Assembly: GCF_902459465.1 (NCBI RefSeq)
Contig: NC_047063.1
Span: forward strand, 7,005,343-7,069,342
From: Asterias rubens
Lineage: Eukaryota; Echinodermata; Asteroidea; Forcipulatida; Asteriidae
Direction of reading: 5' to 3'
Length of the DNA stretch: 64,000 nucleotides
Within the stretch, counting starts at the first letter, position 1; each line of letters begins with the position of its first letter. The notes beneath the pieces were generated by a model, which was not told the origin of the DNA, did no database searches, and saw only the letters and a list, made by a program, of their open reading frames with translations. The translations under genes and the position numbers were made by a program. Of the stretch, positions 21,102 through 32,060 are shown in pieces.

Positions 21102-21486
21102 ATGTGAAAACTACTGGAGGGAGGCTTGTTTCAAAATCTCAGAATCCTATCAAACAGAGTGTCGTTGGAAAACAATTTATGACATACTTTTCCTTCTAAG
21201 AAAATAACTTCATTCTAAAGCAGAATTCACACCAGACAGAATTTTAATATTTACCCAATAAATAATTTGTGTAGAATGATTTTGTAAGTATAAGTTTGAT
21301 TAGGTGCTTAGTATAAACTTGTAAGGATTTCAACTGAAACAAACAAACAAACAAACAACGCTCGTTGACAGCGAGCAGCTCAGATTTTGCTGAAACTTCT
21401 TTGATTTTTGTTTTATTGGTTCAGTAGTGACATTAAAAATTTCAAATCATATTTAATTTCGGATTGAACAAATACAAACATTGCTT

Positions 21487-21562
21487 AGAACAGGATTTGA
21501 ACTGCCACCTCCGGATTAACATGCCAGTGCTCTACCAACTGAGCTATCTAGCCCTAATGCTG
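21487..21562 (-). mobile_element. tRNA-like SINE head (GTT-anticodon-like)
   Basis: The minus strand reads 'AGCTCAGTTGGTAGAGC' (D-arm/A-box), 'CATGTTAATCCGG' (anticodon arm, GTT) and 'GTTCAAATCC' (B-box). The acceptor and T stems pair poorly, so this is a SINE head rather than a tRNA gene. A second, opposite-strand B-box-like stretch 'GGAGGTCCCAGGTTCAATGG' lies at about 21619-21638. Confidence 0.6.
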
Positions 21563-21680
21563 GAATAATAAGGGGATGCTAGATGTCTCTTTTTGGGAGA
21601 GAAATGACCATTAATCTGGAGGTCCCAGGTTCAATGGGCCATATTTTTGACCGCGTGAGGGCGCTCTCAATCACTTCCGA

Positions 21681-23227
21681 TGTGACAGGTCATTTACATA
21701 TAGCCCTTGCGCAGCGCCCTCGCTTGATCTCAAGACTCTCTCACTTATCATTGTCTATTGTTTAGCTTATCTGTTCCAAGAAGTAGTGAGTCATTCATAC
21801 CACAGCACATGTACAGCCAACATTGATATCTGTTCTGTGGCAAAAGTTCCATCTATTTCATACATTTTTCATGGTACAAGTTAGAAAGGAGAAGTTTGGA
21901 AGATCACCTCATGATGATCTATAGTGACTAGGCTGGGGTAAGTCTATTTTACGTTGTATTTTAAAGTTGATTTGTTACTGCTTTTCTAGTCTCTAAATGT
22001 TGGGAAAGTTACTTTGATTTGGAACTTGGTTTAACTTCTTTAGATATTTCTTAGTGTTTCCTCTATTAAGTTTACTTTATTATTACTTCTATTAGTTGTA
22101 TTGTTCATTTATAGCTTTAGTTTCATTTGTATTTGATTTAGTTTGAAAGCACTCTTATGGGTGTTGTGATCAAACTTTTCCTTATTTTGTCATTGTCTTA
22201 GACTAGAAGTATTCATACAGAGGTGTGTGGTTTTCCTTACTGTACCACCATTGGCATTGTGCAATGTCAGTTGCCTCTTTGTGTGAGAGTAGAAATGCAC
22301 TGGGCATATGCTGGGTGATGTTTGTGGTTAGGAAGTGAGCATATCGATAGTCAGTATTGCTGTGCAGCATAGCTTATCGATATAGCATCCTTTAGTGTAC
22401 ACTGCCACATAAGGTTCAGTCAAGCAATTGATATGTGATCACTGGTGTGTTGCCTGCATGTTCTAGTCTTACACAGGGTTCTTTGTTTATTGTTAACCTT
22501 GATAAGAGTACACTGGGGAGAAGTAGGCTACTATTCTCTACTGTAAACTCATTATGTATTCGGTCTAAAACAAGTGCTGCCAGAGCTTATGTTTCATTAT
22601 ACAAGTCTTTGGAATGCCTAGCTGCAATGTTATTGTGCTGCTATTGGGTTTATTAATTCTAAGGTTTATTGTAGAACAAGTCTATGCACTTTGACTAAGT
22701 TTTGTGAATTAATTAATTAAGAGTCTCAAGTCAAAGCAATCACTTGCCTTGTACATTCTTGATTATTCTTTGATCAGTATTAACTTAAGGGTTGTGGTTC
22801 AAGTTCTTTATTAGTTCTTTATTCATAAGGATGTGATTGGACTAAGTTGAGTTCAAGGTTTATTGAGCAGAAATAGAGAAAGAGGTTATTTCCACATTTG
22901 CTTTAGTTATTTCCTAATTTTGTCTCTGCAAGTTAAAGCATTTACATGCCTTGTATTAATTCATTTTGGAATTTAACTTGACTTTACAGTTAGAGGCAAA
23001 CTGTGTTATTGAGTTCGATTTATCTCTTTTGATTGCATTGGATTATCTGAGGATTATCATTGTTCTTTTCATAATTTACTTTGCCAGATTGGTATTTCCT
23101 AAAGCATTGTATTTATATGGAAATTCTATTTTGTATCATTTCAGGGTTTATGCTAACGCCATAATAAAAGAACAAGACAGAGTTAATGTACATCATCCGC
23201 ATCTTGTCACATTTTCTCGGTGTCACA
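21681..23227 (+). repeat. 5' long terminal repeat, 1,547 bp
   Basis: TG...CA bounded, with perfect 7-bp inverted ends. It carries the same two short fortuitous ORFs (22435-22656 and 22966 onward) as the 3' copy, with identical translations up to the LTR end. Confidence 0.9.
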
Positions 23228-23300
23228 TTTGGCGTCGTAGACAGGATGGTGTATTAATACTGCATCTACCCCCAGTCGAGGATGAGGTGAGACTCCGGCG

Positions 23301-23765
23301 ATGACAATGGGTCAACCAGAGCAAGAGAGTGCACCTGCTGCTTTTCACAAAGCAGGGGAGCACCACCCTGAGGAGGCAGAAGAGGAGGCAGATGAGGCGA
23401 TCATCATACTGGAGACAGAAGGTGAGACTCCGGCGATGACAACGGGTCAACCAGAGCCAGAGAGTGCACCTGCTGCTTTTCACAAAGCAGGGGAGCACCA
23501 CCCTGAGGACCAAGCCCCTCAATCTTCAGATGTGCAAGATCCAGAGAGAGCACCCGCTGCTGTACACAAAGCAGGGGAGCATTACCCTGACGATCTAGCC
23601 CCTCAACCCACATCAGAAGTGCAAGATACCCCACCGGAGCCCACTACAGAGGAGGAGGTCCCACTTGCCAAAGCGGAGCAGTTGCGCCACACCAGCCGTG
23701 CTGAAGCGGGACAACACTCCAATCCCCATCCACTCCCGAAGTCCAGTCCGAGTTACCGGCCGTAA
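23301..23765 (+). CDS. Remnant C-terminal pol tail with acidic repeats, 154 aa
   Basis: An open frame in the internal region of the LTR element. Residues 8-25, about 53-70 and about 83-96 are imperfect copies of a motif like 'SAPAAFHKAGEHHPE', embedded in Glu/Pro-rich sequence. The end, 'LRHTSRAEAGQHSNPHPLPK', resembles the extreme C-terminus of Ty3/Gypsy integrases, where a basic 'RRSxRxxAGxHSNPHxLP' tail is common (family memory). The protein therefore looks like the leftover downstream end of pol after a large internal deletion. No catalytic residues are present and expression is uncertain. Confidence 0.55.
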   Translation: MTMGQPEQESAPAAFHKAGEHHPEEAEEEADEAIIILETEGETPAMTTGQPEPESAPAAFHKAGEHHPEDQAPQSSDVQDPERAPAAVHKAGEHYPDDLAPQPTSEVQDTPPEPTTEEEVPLAKAEQLRHTSRAEAGQHSNPHPLPKSSPSYRP

Positions 23766-23981
23766 CTGTTAGAGCTCCTTCGATCGATCTCCAAGTTCTC
23801 GCAGACTTCAGTCGTTCCCAGTTGCTGTTAGCGCAGATGTTGGCAGGAGTCCAGCGTTGACGACTTCATTGTGTTTAGTAACAGATTATATTTTGTACTC
23901 TCTTTCTTTTGTATTAATCATTAAGTTAATGTCATATATTTAGTTAAGTTGTCGGGACGCCAACCTTTAAGCAGGGGAGTA

Positions 23982-25528
23982 TGTGACAGGTCATTTACAT
24001 ATAGCCCTTGCGCAGCGCCCTCGCTTGATCTCAAGACTCTCTCACTTATCATTGTCTATTGTTTAGCTTATCTGTTCCAAGAAGTAGTGAGTCATTCATA
24101 CCACAGCACATGTACAGCCAACATTGATATCTGTTCTGTGGCAAAAGTTCCATCTATTTCATACATTTTTCATGGTACAAGTTAGAAAGGAGAAGTTTGG
24201 AAGATCACCTCATGATGATCTATAGTGACTAGGCTGGGGTAAGTCTATTTTACGTTGTATTTTAAAGTTGATTTGTTACTGCTTTTCTAGTCTCTAAATG
24301 TTGGGAAAGTTACTTTGATTTGGAACTTGGTTTAACTTCTTTAGATATTTCTTAGTGTTTCCTCTATTAAGTTTACTTTATTATTACTTCTATTAGTTGT
24401 ATTGTTCATTTATAGCTTTAGTTTCATTTGTATTTGATTTAGTTTGAAAGCACTCTTATGGGTGTTGTGATCAAACTTTTCCTTATTTTGTCATTGTCTT
24501 AGACTAGAAGTATTCATACAGAGGTGTGTGGTTTTCCTTACTGTACCACCATTGGCATTGTGCAATGTCAGTTGCCTCTTTGTGTGAGAGTAGAAATGCA
24601 CTGGGCATATGCTGGGTGATGTTTGTGGTTAGGAAGTGAGCATATCGATAGTCAGTATTGCTGTGCAGCATAGCTTATCGATATAGCATCCTTTAGTGTA
24701 CACTGCCACATAAGGTTCAGTCAAGCAATTGATATGTGATCACTGGTGTGTTGCCTGCATGTTCTAGTCTTACACAGGGTTCTTTGTTTATTGTTAACCT
24801 TGATAAGAGTACACTGGGGAGAAGTAGGCTACTATTCTCTACTGTAAACTCATTATGTATTCGGTCTAAAACAAGTGCTGCCAGAGCTTATGTTTCATTA
24901 TACAAGTCTTTGGAATGCCTAGCTGCAATGTTATTGTGCTGCTATTGGGTTTATTAATTCTAAGGTTTATTGTAGAACAAGTCTATGCACTTTGACTAAG
25001 TTTTGTGAATTAATTAATTAAGAGTCTCAAGTCAAAGCAATCACTTGCCTTGTACATTCTTGATTATTCTTTGATCAGTATTAACTTAAGGGTTGTGGTT
25101 CAAGTTCTTTATTAGTTCTTTATTCATAAGGATGTGATTGGACTAAGTTGAGTTCAAGGTTTATTGAGCAGAAATAGAGAAAGAGGTTATTTCCACATTT
25201 GCTTTAGTTATTTCCTAATTTTGTCTCTGCAAGTTAAAGCATTTACATGCCTTGTATTAATTCATTTTGGAATTTAACTTGACTTTACAGTTAGAGGCAA
25301 ACTGTGTTATTGAGTTCGATTTATCTCTTTTGATTGCATTGGATTATCTGAGGATTATCATTGTTCTTTTCATAATTTACTTTGCCAGATTGGTATTTCC
25401 TAAAGCATTGTATTTATATGGAAATTCTATTTTGTATCATTTCAGGGTTTATGCTAACGCCATAATAAAAGAACAAGACAGAGTTAATGTACATCATCCG
25501 CATCTTGTCACATTTTCTCGGTGTCACA
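23982..25528 (+). repeat. 3' long terminal repeat, 1,547 bp
   Basis: A direct copy of 21681-23227, immediately preceded by the polypurine tract GCAGGGGAGTA. Confidence 0.9.
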
Positions 25529-26449
25529 CGGGGGTATATTCATTCATACCCAAAACAGTTTTTAAAGATTGGAACACATTATAACCACAGACATCTAATC
25601 CATCACAGACAATAAGACTTTTAAAGGAGCCGTTATAATCCACCTCTAAAGCAAATTGAAACTACGGCGCAACCAAAAGTGACAGAACGCCTATTAATTT
25701 GTGCAGGGCGAATCGCGTGTACCCCCGGAAGTGATCAAAATACTATTTATAGCGCCCTCGCGCGGTCAAAAATAAGGGGCATTTACACTCAAGTCATTGT
25801 TTTTTCAATAAGCCAACAATTAATTACAATTTCACCTGTCAGTCTCCTTGTTTATTATATAAACTTATACTGTAGAACGTTTTAAAATTGTTATAAACAA
25901 GCTCTTGTATTAGCTGCTGGTACCACATTTTCATATCAAGTATTAGCATTGTAAAAAACTATAATGCCAGGTAGCTAAATTGCAAGGAGTTTTCTTCAAT
26001 TTTTACCAGGTGCTTCCCAAAATGGGGACAAGTGAAGATGTAGTAGAATCACAGATTAAAGAGTATGTCCAGCAAGCTGTTGGTAGTTCCAGTGCATCAT
26101 TAGTAGATGATATTGTGGACAAAGTTAAAGAAATCGGCATAGAGATACCCAGTGACTTCCAGTACATGGATGAGAGTGACCTGGAGTGCCTTGGTCTGAA
26201 AAAGATCCAGTTGCGGAAGCTTTTGAAAAGCTGAGAGGATGGTAAGTTTCTACATACAGTATTGAAAGTCAAAATATTAATTCCATATCTCCATCTATTC
26301 AGGTTTAAAATTGTAATAAATATTGTTATGGTGGCTTTATTGTAAAGCACTAGTATGATAATTAAAGCGATGATTTATGCAATATTTAACACGCACAAAG
26401 GATCAAATTTAAATGCATACATGCACACATACTTGTGTTAACACCTGCA

Positions 26450-26605
26450 ACTGCCACTGGTGACCTTCATTTGTTCCCATTGTGTTTGTACTTAAACTTT
26501 TTGGCAACAGCTACCATTGGTTTCGTACACACTTCCAACCAGGAACCCTATTACTCTCTTGGTTGTAGGTCCCTGGTTTGAATGTCTATACCCACCCACA
26601 CAAAG
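26450..26605 (+). repeat. Dispersed repeat E, second copy
   Basis: The blocks 'tttggcaacagctaccattg', 'gtttcgtacacacttccaac' and 'ccctggtttgaatg' match 14363-14545. It lies in the first intron of the SAMD3-like gene. Confidence 0.7.
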
Positions 26606-28028
26606 GAGAAAGAAATAAGAGCAATGCAACAAATAAAGTACTCAAATTCACTTGTAATATACACAATTAGCTGAATGTTATTATAGTAGAGGACACCTGT
26701 GAACAAGTTGTTTTATTTTAAAGCAAAAACTTCCTCCAACTGCCATACATTCTCGAGCTCACCAAAGATATTGCCATCACTTTAAAATATGTGTAATAAT
26801 TAGTAGGGAAAATCCTGATGTGTAGTTTTGTATAAAAAAAAATGGGTCTTCATTAACTGATTCACCTGGCACAAAACTTATTTCTTGTAATTGTATCTAC
26901 ATTAAAATGTACTCAGGGAAATCATCGGACGGACTGACTGCATCATCTTCATCAGTGTCACCCTGTTCAAGTGTATTGTCTTTGCCTGATTCATCACCCG
27001 AAGGTGTCTGCTGGTCTTCTTCATACCAGATTCCATGGAAGAAACTGCCTAAAGGGCTGCAGGACAGTATCCAGAGAAAAGAGAGACCTCTCCCGTCCGA
27101 GAGAAGACAGATGATCAGGGTTTTGGCAGATGACATTGTCAAAATTACATCAAGACCCATGCGAAAGCAGTTGGCTGTTGTTGCTTCTAAAGTTGTCGCA
27201 GAGTTTCCAAGCAGCTTCCAAGATAAACTAGATGATCTCATCGTTGATAATGGGTATAACTCTATTCTGACCCAGCTAGAGCAGAGATTCCAAAACTTAC
27301 ACAGACAACTAAAACCTATGAAGAGAGTAAATTCTAGTTCAGACGAGGCAGGTTCCAGCCAAGCTTCAAATTGTAATAAAGCCACTTGTTCGTACGGTAC
27401 CAATTCAGAGCAGTATAGTCCAGCTTTACCCAGGAGTGAAGAATCTCAAGAAGAAAAGAAGAAAAGCTTGCAAGAAATGCACACAAGAGAAGTGTGGAAA
27501 TTGGATACCTTAACAGAGTTGTTGGCAGAAACCTATCCTACAGTGAGGCATGTGATCAACGGAGGTTTGCAGTCCATCCTATCTATCAAGGAGGATTGGC
27601 CCTTTCTCTTTGAGGAAGTTGGAATGCTTCATCACTTTGAAATTCTTGTTGGTATAAAGTTGAAGGAGACATTGGCAGGTGCCTTAACGTCGAAGGTTCC
27701 AAGACTTTTGCAGTTCCTGGACTCCAAGCAGACGACAAATAAGCAGCTTAAGTTGAAGCTTCATGAGCTGAATAGTGCAAAGCGCCAAACATCAAATAGC
27801 AGCCCTGAGATTCTTGGATTTTTGCTAGTTTTATCAACATTCTTTGGGGAGAACACCTCGGCACTTATCCAAAGTGCAGAGGTAAACTATGATTGTTTCT
27901 TATTGTATATTTACAAAATTTCAAAAAACAGTAAATTATTTCATTTCGCACCTTACAAAAAAAATAGTCCATAAACTTTACCCTGTACACATTGGGAAGT
28001 TGGCCCTATTTTTTGCCTTTAAGCTCCA

Positions 28029-28221
28029 GGGGCCAATTTCATAGAGCTGCTTAAGCACAAAAAGTAGCTAAGCACAACAAAATTATGCTTACGAGAATAA
28101 GGTTACCAGCCAAACTACCATGTCACATGCACAATTTGTGACTGGTATCCTGCTCATTTCTGCTCAGCAGACAATTGTTAAGCAATATTTTCTGCTTAAC
28201 CAGCTCTATGAAATTGGGCCC
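28029..28221. mobile_element. Foldback MITE with GGCCAATTTCATAGAGCTGC ends
   Basis: The left end GGCCAATTTCATAGAGCTGC is mirrored by 'GAGC...'-type sequence on the right (CAGCTCTATGAAATTGGGCC). Internal 'cttaagca' and 'tgcttaac' blocks also pair. It sits in an intron of the SAMD3-like gene. From memory, MITEs with these ends are common in ambulacrarian genomes. Confidence 0.85.
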
Positions 28222-28964
28222 ACAGGTGGCATGTTGTTCTTGGGAGTTTGACTTGATCCTTTTATCATATAAATGAAACCTATGCTACACCTTCCCACTT
28301 TAAACTCTTACTTCAGATAAGAATTTTGAAGATACTTCTGTTACTTTTAAATGCATCTGAGTCACTTTTGACATATAGCACCCCCACTTCAAAGATGGGC
28401 CTTATACATGTGGGTAGTAAGTCGGTTTGTAAAATCTCTTTCAAACATATTTTGATGTGTTTTTTTTCTACCAACAGGTCCATCCCCTATGACTTCTGTA
28501 AACTTCATGCTTGCCATTGATAGAGAGGTAGTGAACAGCCATATGTCGTCACCTATGGAGGCACTCAGCATGCTCTTTGCCTCATACTTTGTCTGCAACA
28601 TTGAATACAGCAAGGAAGCAGCTGCAACAATCGAGTTTGTTCAATGGTATGACATTTTTAACATTGACCAATTAAGTCAGGCCCATCTTCTATCTAAGCT
28701 AGGTCATCACTGCCATATTATCTCATAATTATTTTAATCCTAGACCTTTTGTATCAGTACTGTTTGCATGCTGTTGTGGTTGTCATCCCCGCCAATTGTA
28801 AAAAAAAAAACACACCATTTACCTTTTGCCCATCTGGTTTATCATCCATGTTCATGATGTATTGGGGTGTTTTTCACCATCCTGAAGAACATTAACGAAT
28901 TTAAGTAAATTTATGTATTATTTGCAGTTGCTTGGTTGGGATCAACCCCAAGACAGGGTCAAAG

Positions 28965-29240
28965 ATAAAGAAGACATGGAGAGGTTCCATAAACCCAAAG
29001 GTGCTGTCAGTCATCAACAGTTTGAGTCAGACTGGAGCAATTAGACCATCACAGACATCAGGATATCACCATACATTTGCATGTAAAGGTTTTATTTTGA
29101 TATGCTTCTATACTGAGAGGTGCAATCAATCCAAAGGTACTGTCACTCATTAACATTCTGGAAGACTTTTGGGGTCGTTACAACAAGGTATAAATATAGA
29201 CATTACCATACATTTGAATGTAAAAGTTTTATTTTTGTAT
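28965..29240 (+). repeat. Tandem duplication of the terminal exon of the SAMD3-like gene
   Basis: The block 'ataaacccaaaggtgctgtc ... accatacatttgcatgtaaa' (from about 28992) recurs as 'atcaatccaaaggtactgtc ... accatacatttgaatgtaaa' (from about 29126). Both encode an 'INPKVLS-IN' stretch. In the second copy the frame ends soon after 'DFWGRYNKV'. Confidence 0.75.
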
Positions 29241-29989
29241 TTTTACACAAAATAATATTTATGTCTAAGGGGAAAAGTTTCAGTTTTTAAAAACAGTTGA
29301 AGGAAGTTATGCCAACCTTATCCCCAAATCAAATCATTTATATGCAGTAGGTAGATCTCAAAAACATTTCCCTTCTTTTGCATGTTAAATTTGTGAACTT
29401 GGAACTATACAGGATTTGCATGAACGAGTTTGGGTATAATGGAGTTAATGAAAATTGCATTTTAAACAAAGCTGTATTTTTTTCAAAACCGTTAAGTTGT
29501 TAAAGGTTGATATTGGAGAGGTTTTGTAGAGACTCATTCGGGATCCATAAGTAAGTTTATTGTATATTACTTCTTGAAAAACCCCAGTTGGATTAATTTA
29601 TGCCAACCATTGCCTATAACATCTTTAAATCAAGTCAATCAGTTATTTGCACAGGGTTCTATCAAAAATGTTTGGTATTTTAAAATCATTTTAAAATCGT
29701 TTTAATTGAACCACAGTATTTGCAAAAGTCTTGTTTGAAATAACATTTTGCTATTTTTTAATTCTATTTTTTTCATTTAATATAAAATTGGTTTGTCAAA
29801 GAGATGCTCAGTACCAAAAAGACTATTTTATTTTTTTTAACATTAGCATGCAAAAGAATGCATTTTATTTTGTTCTATTTATTTTTGACAGAGGTAAAGC
29901 TACACTACAGTATACAATGTTGTTATGTTCTAAAAAGAGTTGATACAACAAAGTTTTTTCTAAGTATCTGAAAGTTTATTGTTGTTAGT

Positions 29990-31101
29990 CACAAAGATTT
30001 GTAATTAGTATTATCACATTTTTGTAGTTAATTTCAGCCGAAGTTATATCAATCACATTGTATAATGCAGTCCTTGATGTCATGATGCTTCATATGAAAG
30101 AAACTACTTACTGTTGACAAGTTTGGTAAGGCTAGAAATTGCAAAATGCAAAATGTTTCGTATATTCTAGTGCTTAAGTGGTCCAGCAAAAAAAACAAAA
30201 ATTGCTTTATTTCTGTTGCTTTTACAGCCCTTGTGTATCATTACGAAAATTTTGACAATACAAATAAACATTCTGTTAGTTAGTTCAAAAGCTCAGTCCA
30301 GAAATTGAGGATTGTTTGTTTGTTTTGTTGAAGATTTTGTTGAAATAAATGCTTGACTGGCACAAAAGAACATTAATTTGAATCTGGCTTTTCATTATTT
30401 TATTTTACAATTGAGTGACTGTCAAAAACACATAATGTATGTATTTATACGAAATACATATGTAAATAATGATAACTGAATTCACCTGTATTTTCACTGA
30501 TCATATCTGTATTCACAAAACAGTGAATGTGTATTTTGTACACAATAACTGTAAACACGAAAAACTTCAACATGAGTGTTTTTACAACTTTGAGGTTTTC
30601 TTTCTTTACACAAAGTCGTATGTAAACGAAACTACAGAAAACACGTTAATACAGATACAGCCATGTGGTGGAATTTAAAGTTAAGAAAAACCTGTATTTT
30701 AACATCGCAGATGTAAAACTGTTTTACATATTTTTGTAATTTGTAAACACAAACTGGGTCGTTATCTCATTTACTGTTTTGATGTAATCTAATTTAACAG
30801 AAACTACATGGATTTAAACAAACATGTACCGTATGTAAACGCAGTTTACAACGTCGAAAGTAAAATAAAAAACAGGAAACATGTAATACAGAATACAGCC
30901 ATTTGGTTGGATTTAAAAAAACAAATTGCCTGTATTTATAACAAACGAATGTAAAACTATTTTACAGAATTTTGTAAATTATAAAAACAAATTGGGGTGT
31001 TATTTTAAAATATAAAAAAATCTGTATTTTTACATCAAAGTGTATGGCGATGATGCTGCCATCACTTTTGATGTAAATTTACAGGTTTTTTTTTTACAGT
31101 G
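29990..31101 (+). repeat. Right subterminal region of element 1
   Basis: It is dense in short TGTAAA and TTTACA motifs, with loosely repeated blocks such as 'aaaacacgttaatacagata' near 30635 and 'aaacatgtaatacagaata' near 30876. It ends in the ACAGTG terminus. No coding sequence. Confidence 0.65.
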
Positions 31102-31221
31102 TAAGCAAGGTATTATCAAAGCCTTCATCTGTACATGTAATCTACAAAGTTTGTGTATGACCAATGGCCTTAGGATGAGTTGTAAATAACAGCCAGGAAC
31201 TTAATTTCACATTAGCTCATA

Positions 31222-32060
31222 CACTGTAAAATATTTCTGTTTTTTTTTTACACAGGTTTTTTGTTTGTTATTTGATTTTACATGCTTTTTGTAGTTTTTT
31301 TAATGTAAATTAACCACTTTCTGTTAACATTTCTGTACTTTTACATAACTTTGTGATTTTCACCCATAATTCCGTTATTAAACATATTATTTGTAAAATG
31401 ACTAACGAATCGAGGAAAACAATTCTTTTTTTGCGAAAACGTTTTATTTGTTTTTTGCTTTTACATTTTCTGTTTTTGTATTGTTGTTGGAAGTTTGTGA
31501 TTTTACATATTTTGTCAACTTTTACCCATACTTTTGTTAATAAAAATACATTTTGTAAAAAAAACAATCAAATTGTTTAAAAAGTTTTTATTTTACAGCG
31601 ACTTTGTGATTTTTAATTGTTTTGACATATTTGTTTTTGTGTTGATACATCTTTCTGTAAATATTTATGTTTTTATACATATTTTTCTGATTTAAACAAA
31701 ACGTTTGCTTTTGAACATAGAATTTGTAAAATTACAGTCGAACTGGGTATAATTGATATTTTTTACACCTGTTTGTTATTTGCTTTTACTGTTTTGTTGT
31801 TGTTTTAATGTAAATAAACTTACTTTTGTAATAAAGTATGTATTTCTACATATTTTATTGAATTTCACACATGACGTTGTGGCTGAATATAGAATTTGTG
31901 AAATTACAGTCAAACTGTATAATTGATATTTTTTTACACCTGTTTGTTATTTGCTTTTACATTTTTTTTTTCAATGCAAATAAACCTCATTTTGTAATAA
32001 AGTATGTATTTCTACATATTTTATTGAATTTTACACATCACCTTTGTTGCTGAACATAGA
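31222..32060 (+). repeat. Left subterminal repeats of element 2
   Basis: A ~185-bp unit ('aattacagtc-aactg', 'acacctgtttgttatttgct', 'aataaagtatgtatttctac') occurs at about 31730 and 31905, with poorer copies upstream. TGTAAA motifs are frequent. The short ORFs here are AT-rich noise. Confidence 0.7.

Larger units (their letters stand above)
21681..25528 (+). mobile_element. Non-autonomous LTR retrotransposon (LARD-like), Gypsy-related
   Basis: Two 1,547-bp LTRs (21681-23227 and 23982-25528) start TGTGACA and end TGTCACA, an exact 7-bp inverted pair, and appear identical throughout on reading. The internal part is only 754 bp. It starts TTTGGCGTCGTAGACAGGAT, in the primer-binding position, and ends with the purine tract GCAGGGGAGTA next to the 3' LTR. 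The plus strand is the coding sense. Gag, protease, RT and most of integrase are absent. LTR identity implies recent insertion. No exact target duplication is visible: flanks are TCCGA and CGGGG. Confidence 0.88.
21641..25776. mobile_element. Foldback MITE split by the LTR element
   Basis: The left arm (21641-21680, 'TTTTTGACCGCGTGAGGGCGCT...TCACTTCCG') is the reverse complement of the right arm (about 25725-25776, 'CGGAAGTGAT...AGCGCCCTCGCGCGGTCAAAAA'). The LTR retrotransposon at 21681-25528 sits between them, so the MITE was there first. Confidence 0.7.
26022..29153 (+). pseudogene. SAMD3-like second gene of element 1, four exons
   Basis: Exon 1 (26022-26242) encodes a SAM domain ('VKEIGIEIPSDFQYM', 'LECLGLKKIQLRKLL') and meets a TGA at 26232-26234 only a few bases before a GTAAGT donor, probably a nonsense mutation. 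Exon 2 (about 26918-27881) has a Ser-rich start, then 'IPWKKLPKGLQ', 'KERPLPSERRQMIRVLADDI', 'FQDKLDD...GYNSILTQLEQR', 'REVWKLDTLTELLAETYPTV' and 'FEEVGMLHHFEIL'. Exon 3 is 28478-28646 ('SMLFASYFVCNIEYSKEAAA'). Exon 4 starts at 28928 ('LVGINPKTGSKIKKT', 'INPKVLSVINS'). The layout matches proteins automatically named 'sterile alpha motif domain-containing protein 3-like'. It follows the transposase on the same strand. The role is unknown; SAM domains usually mediate protein oligomerisation. Confidence 0.65.
16061..31101 (+). mobile_element. Element 1: CACTA/EnSpm-type transposon, 15.0 kb
   Basis: The left terminus CACTGTAAAAAAATTCTG starts at 16061 and the right terminus ends TTTTTTACAGTG at 31101. 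TA flanks both sides (16059-16060 and 31102-31103). Removing the element and one TA restores CAC-GTAAGC, a perfect splice donor of element X's gene, which validates both ends and a 2-bp TA target duplication. Contents: subterminal repeats, promoter region (17.1-18.2 kb), zinc-finger DDE transposase, an inserted LTR element, a SAMD3-like gene and right subterminal repeats. CACTG/CAGTG ends together with a Tnp2-like transposase support the CACTA/EnSpm assignment, though many members make 3-bp duplications. Confidence 0.88.

Noticed and set aside
21487..21562. Functional tRNA-Asn gene on the minus strand
   Set aside because: Only the A-box, anticodon loop and B-box are recognisable; acceptor and T stems do not pair well, so a SINE head is more likely.
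22435..25584. Small proteins encoded in the LTRs (73 and 105 aa, each present twice)
   Set aside because: They lie wholly in duplicated LTR DNA, lack domain features and are identical only because the LTRs are.
26003..27403. Minus-strand ORFs of 115 and 168 aa opposite the SAMD3-like exons
   Set aside because: They are antisense shadows; the plus-strand frames have conserved motifs and proper splice sites.
31310..32053. Phe/Lys-rich ORFs in the left end of element 2
   Set aside because: AT-rich subterminal repeats produce chance open frames in both strands.
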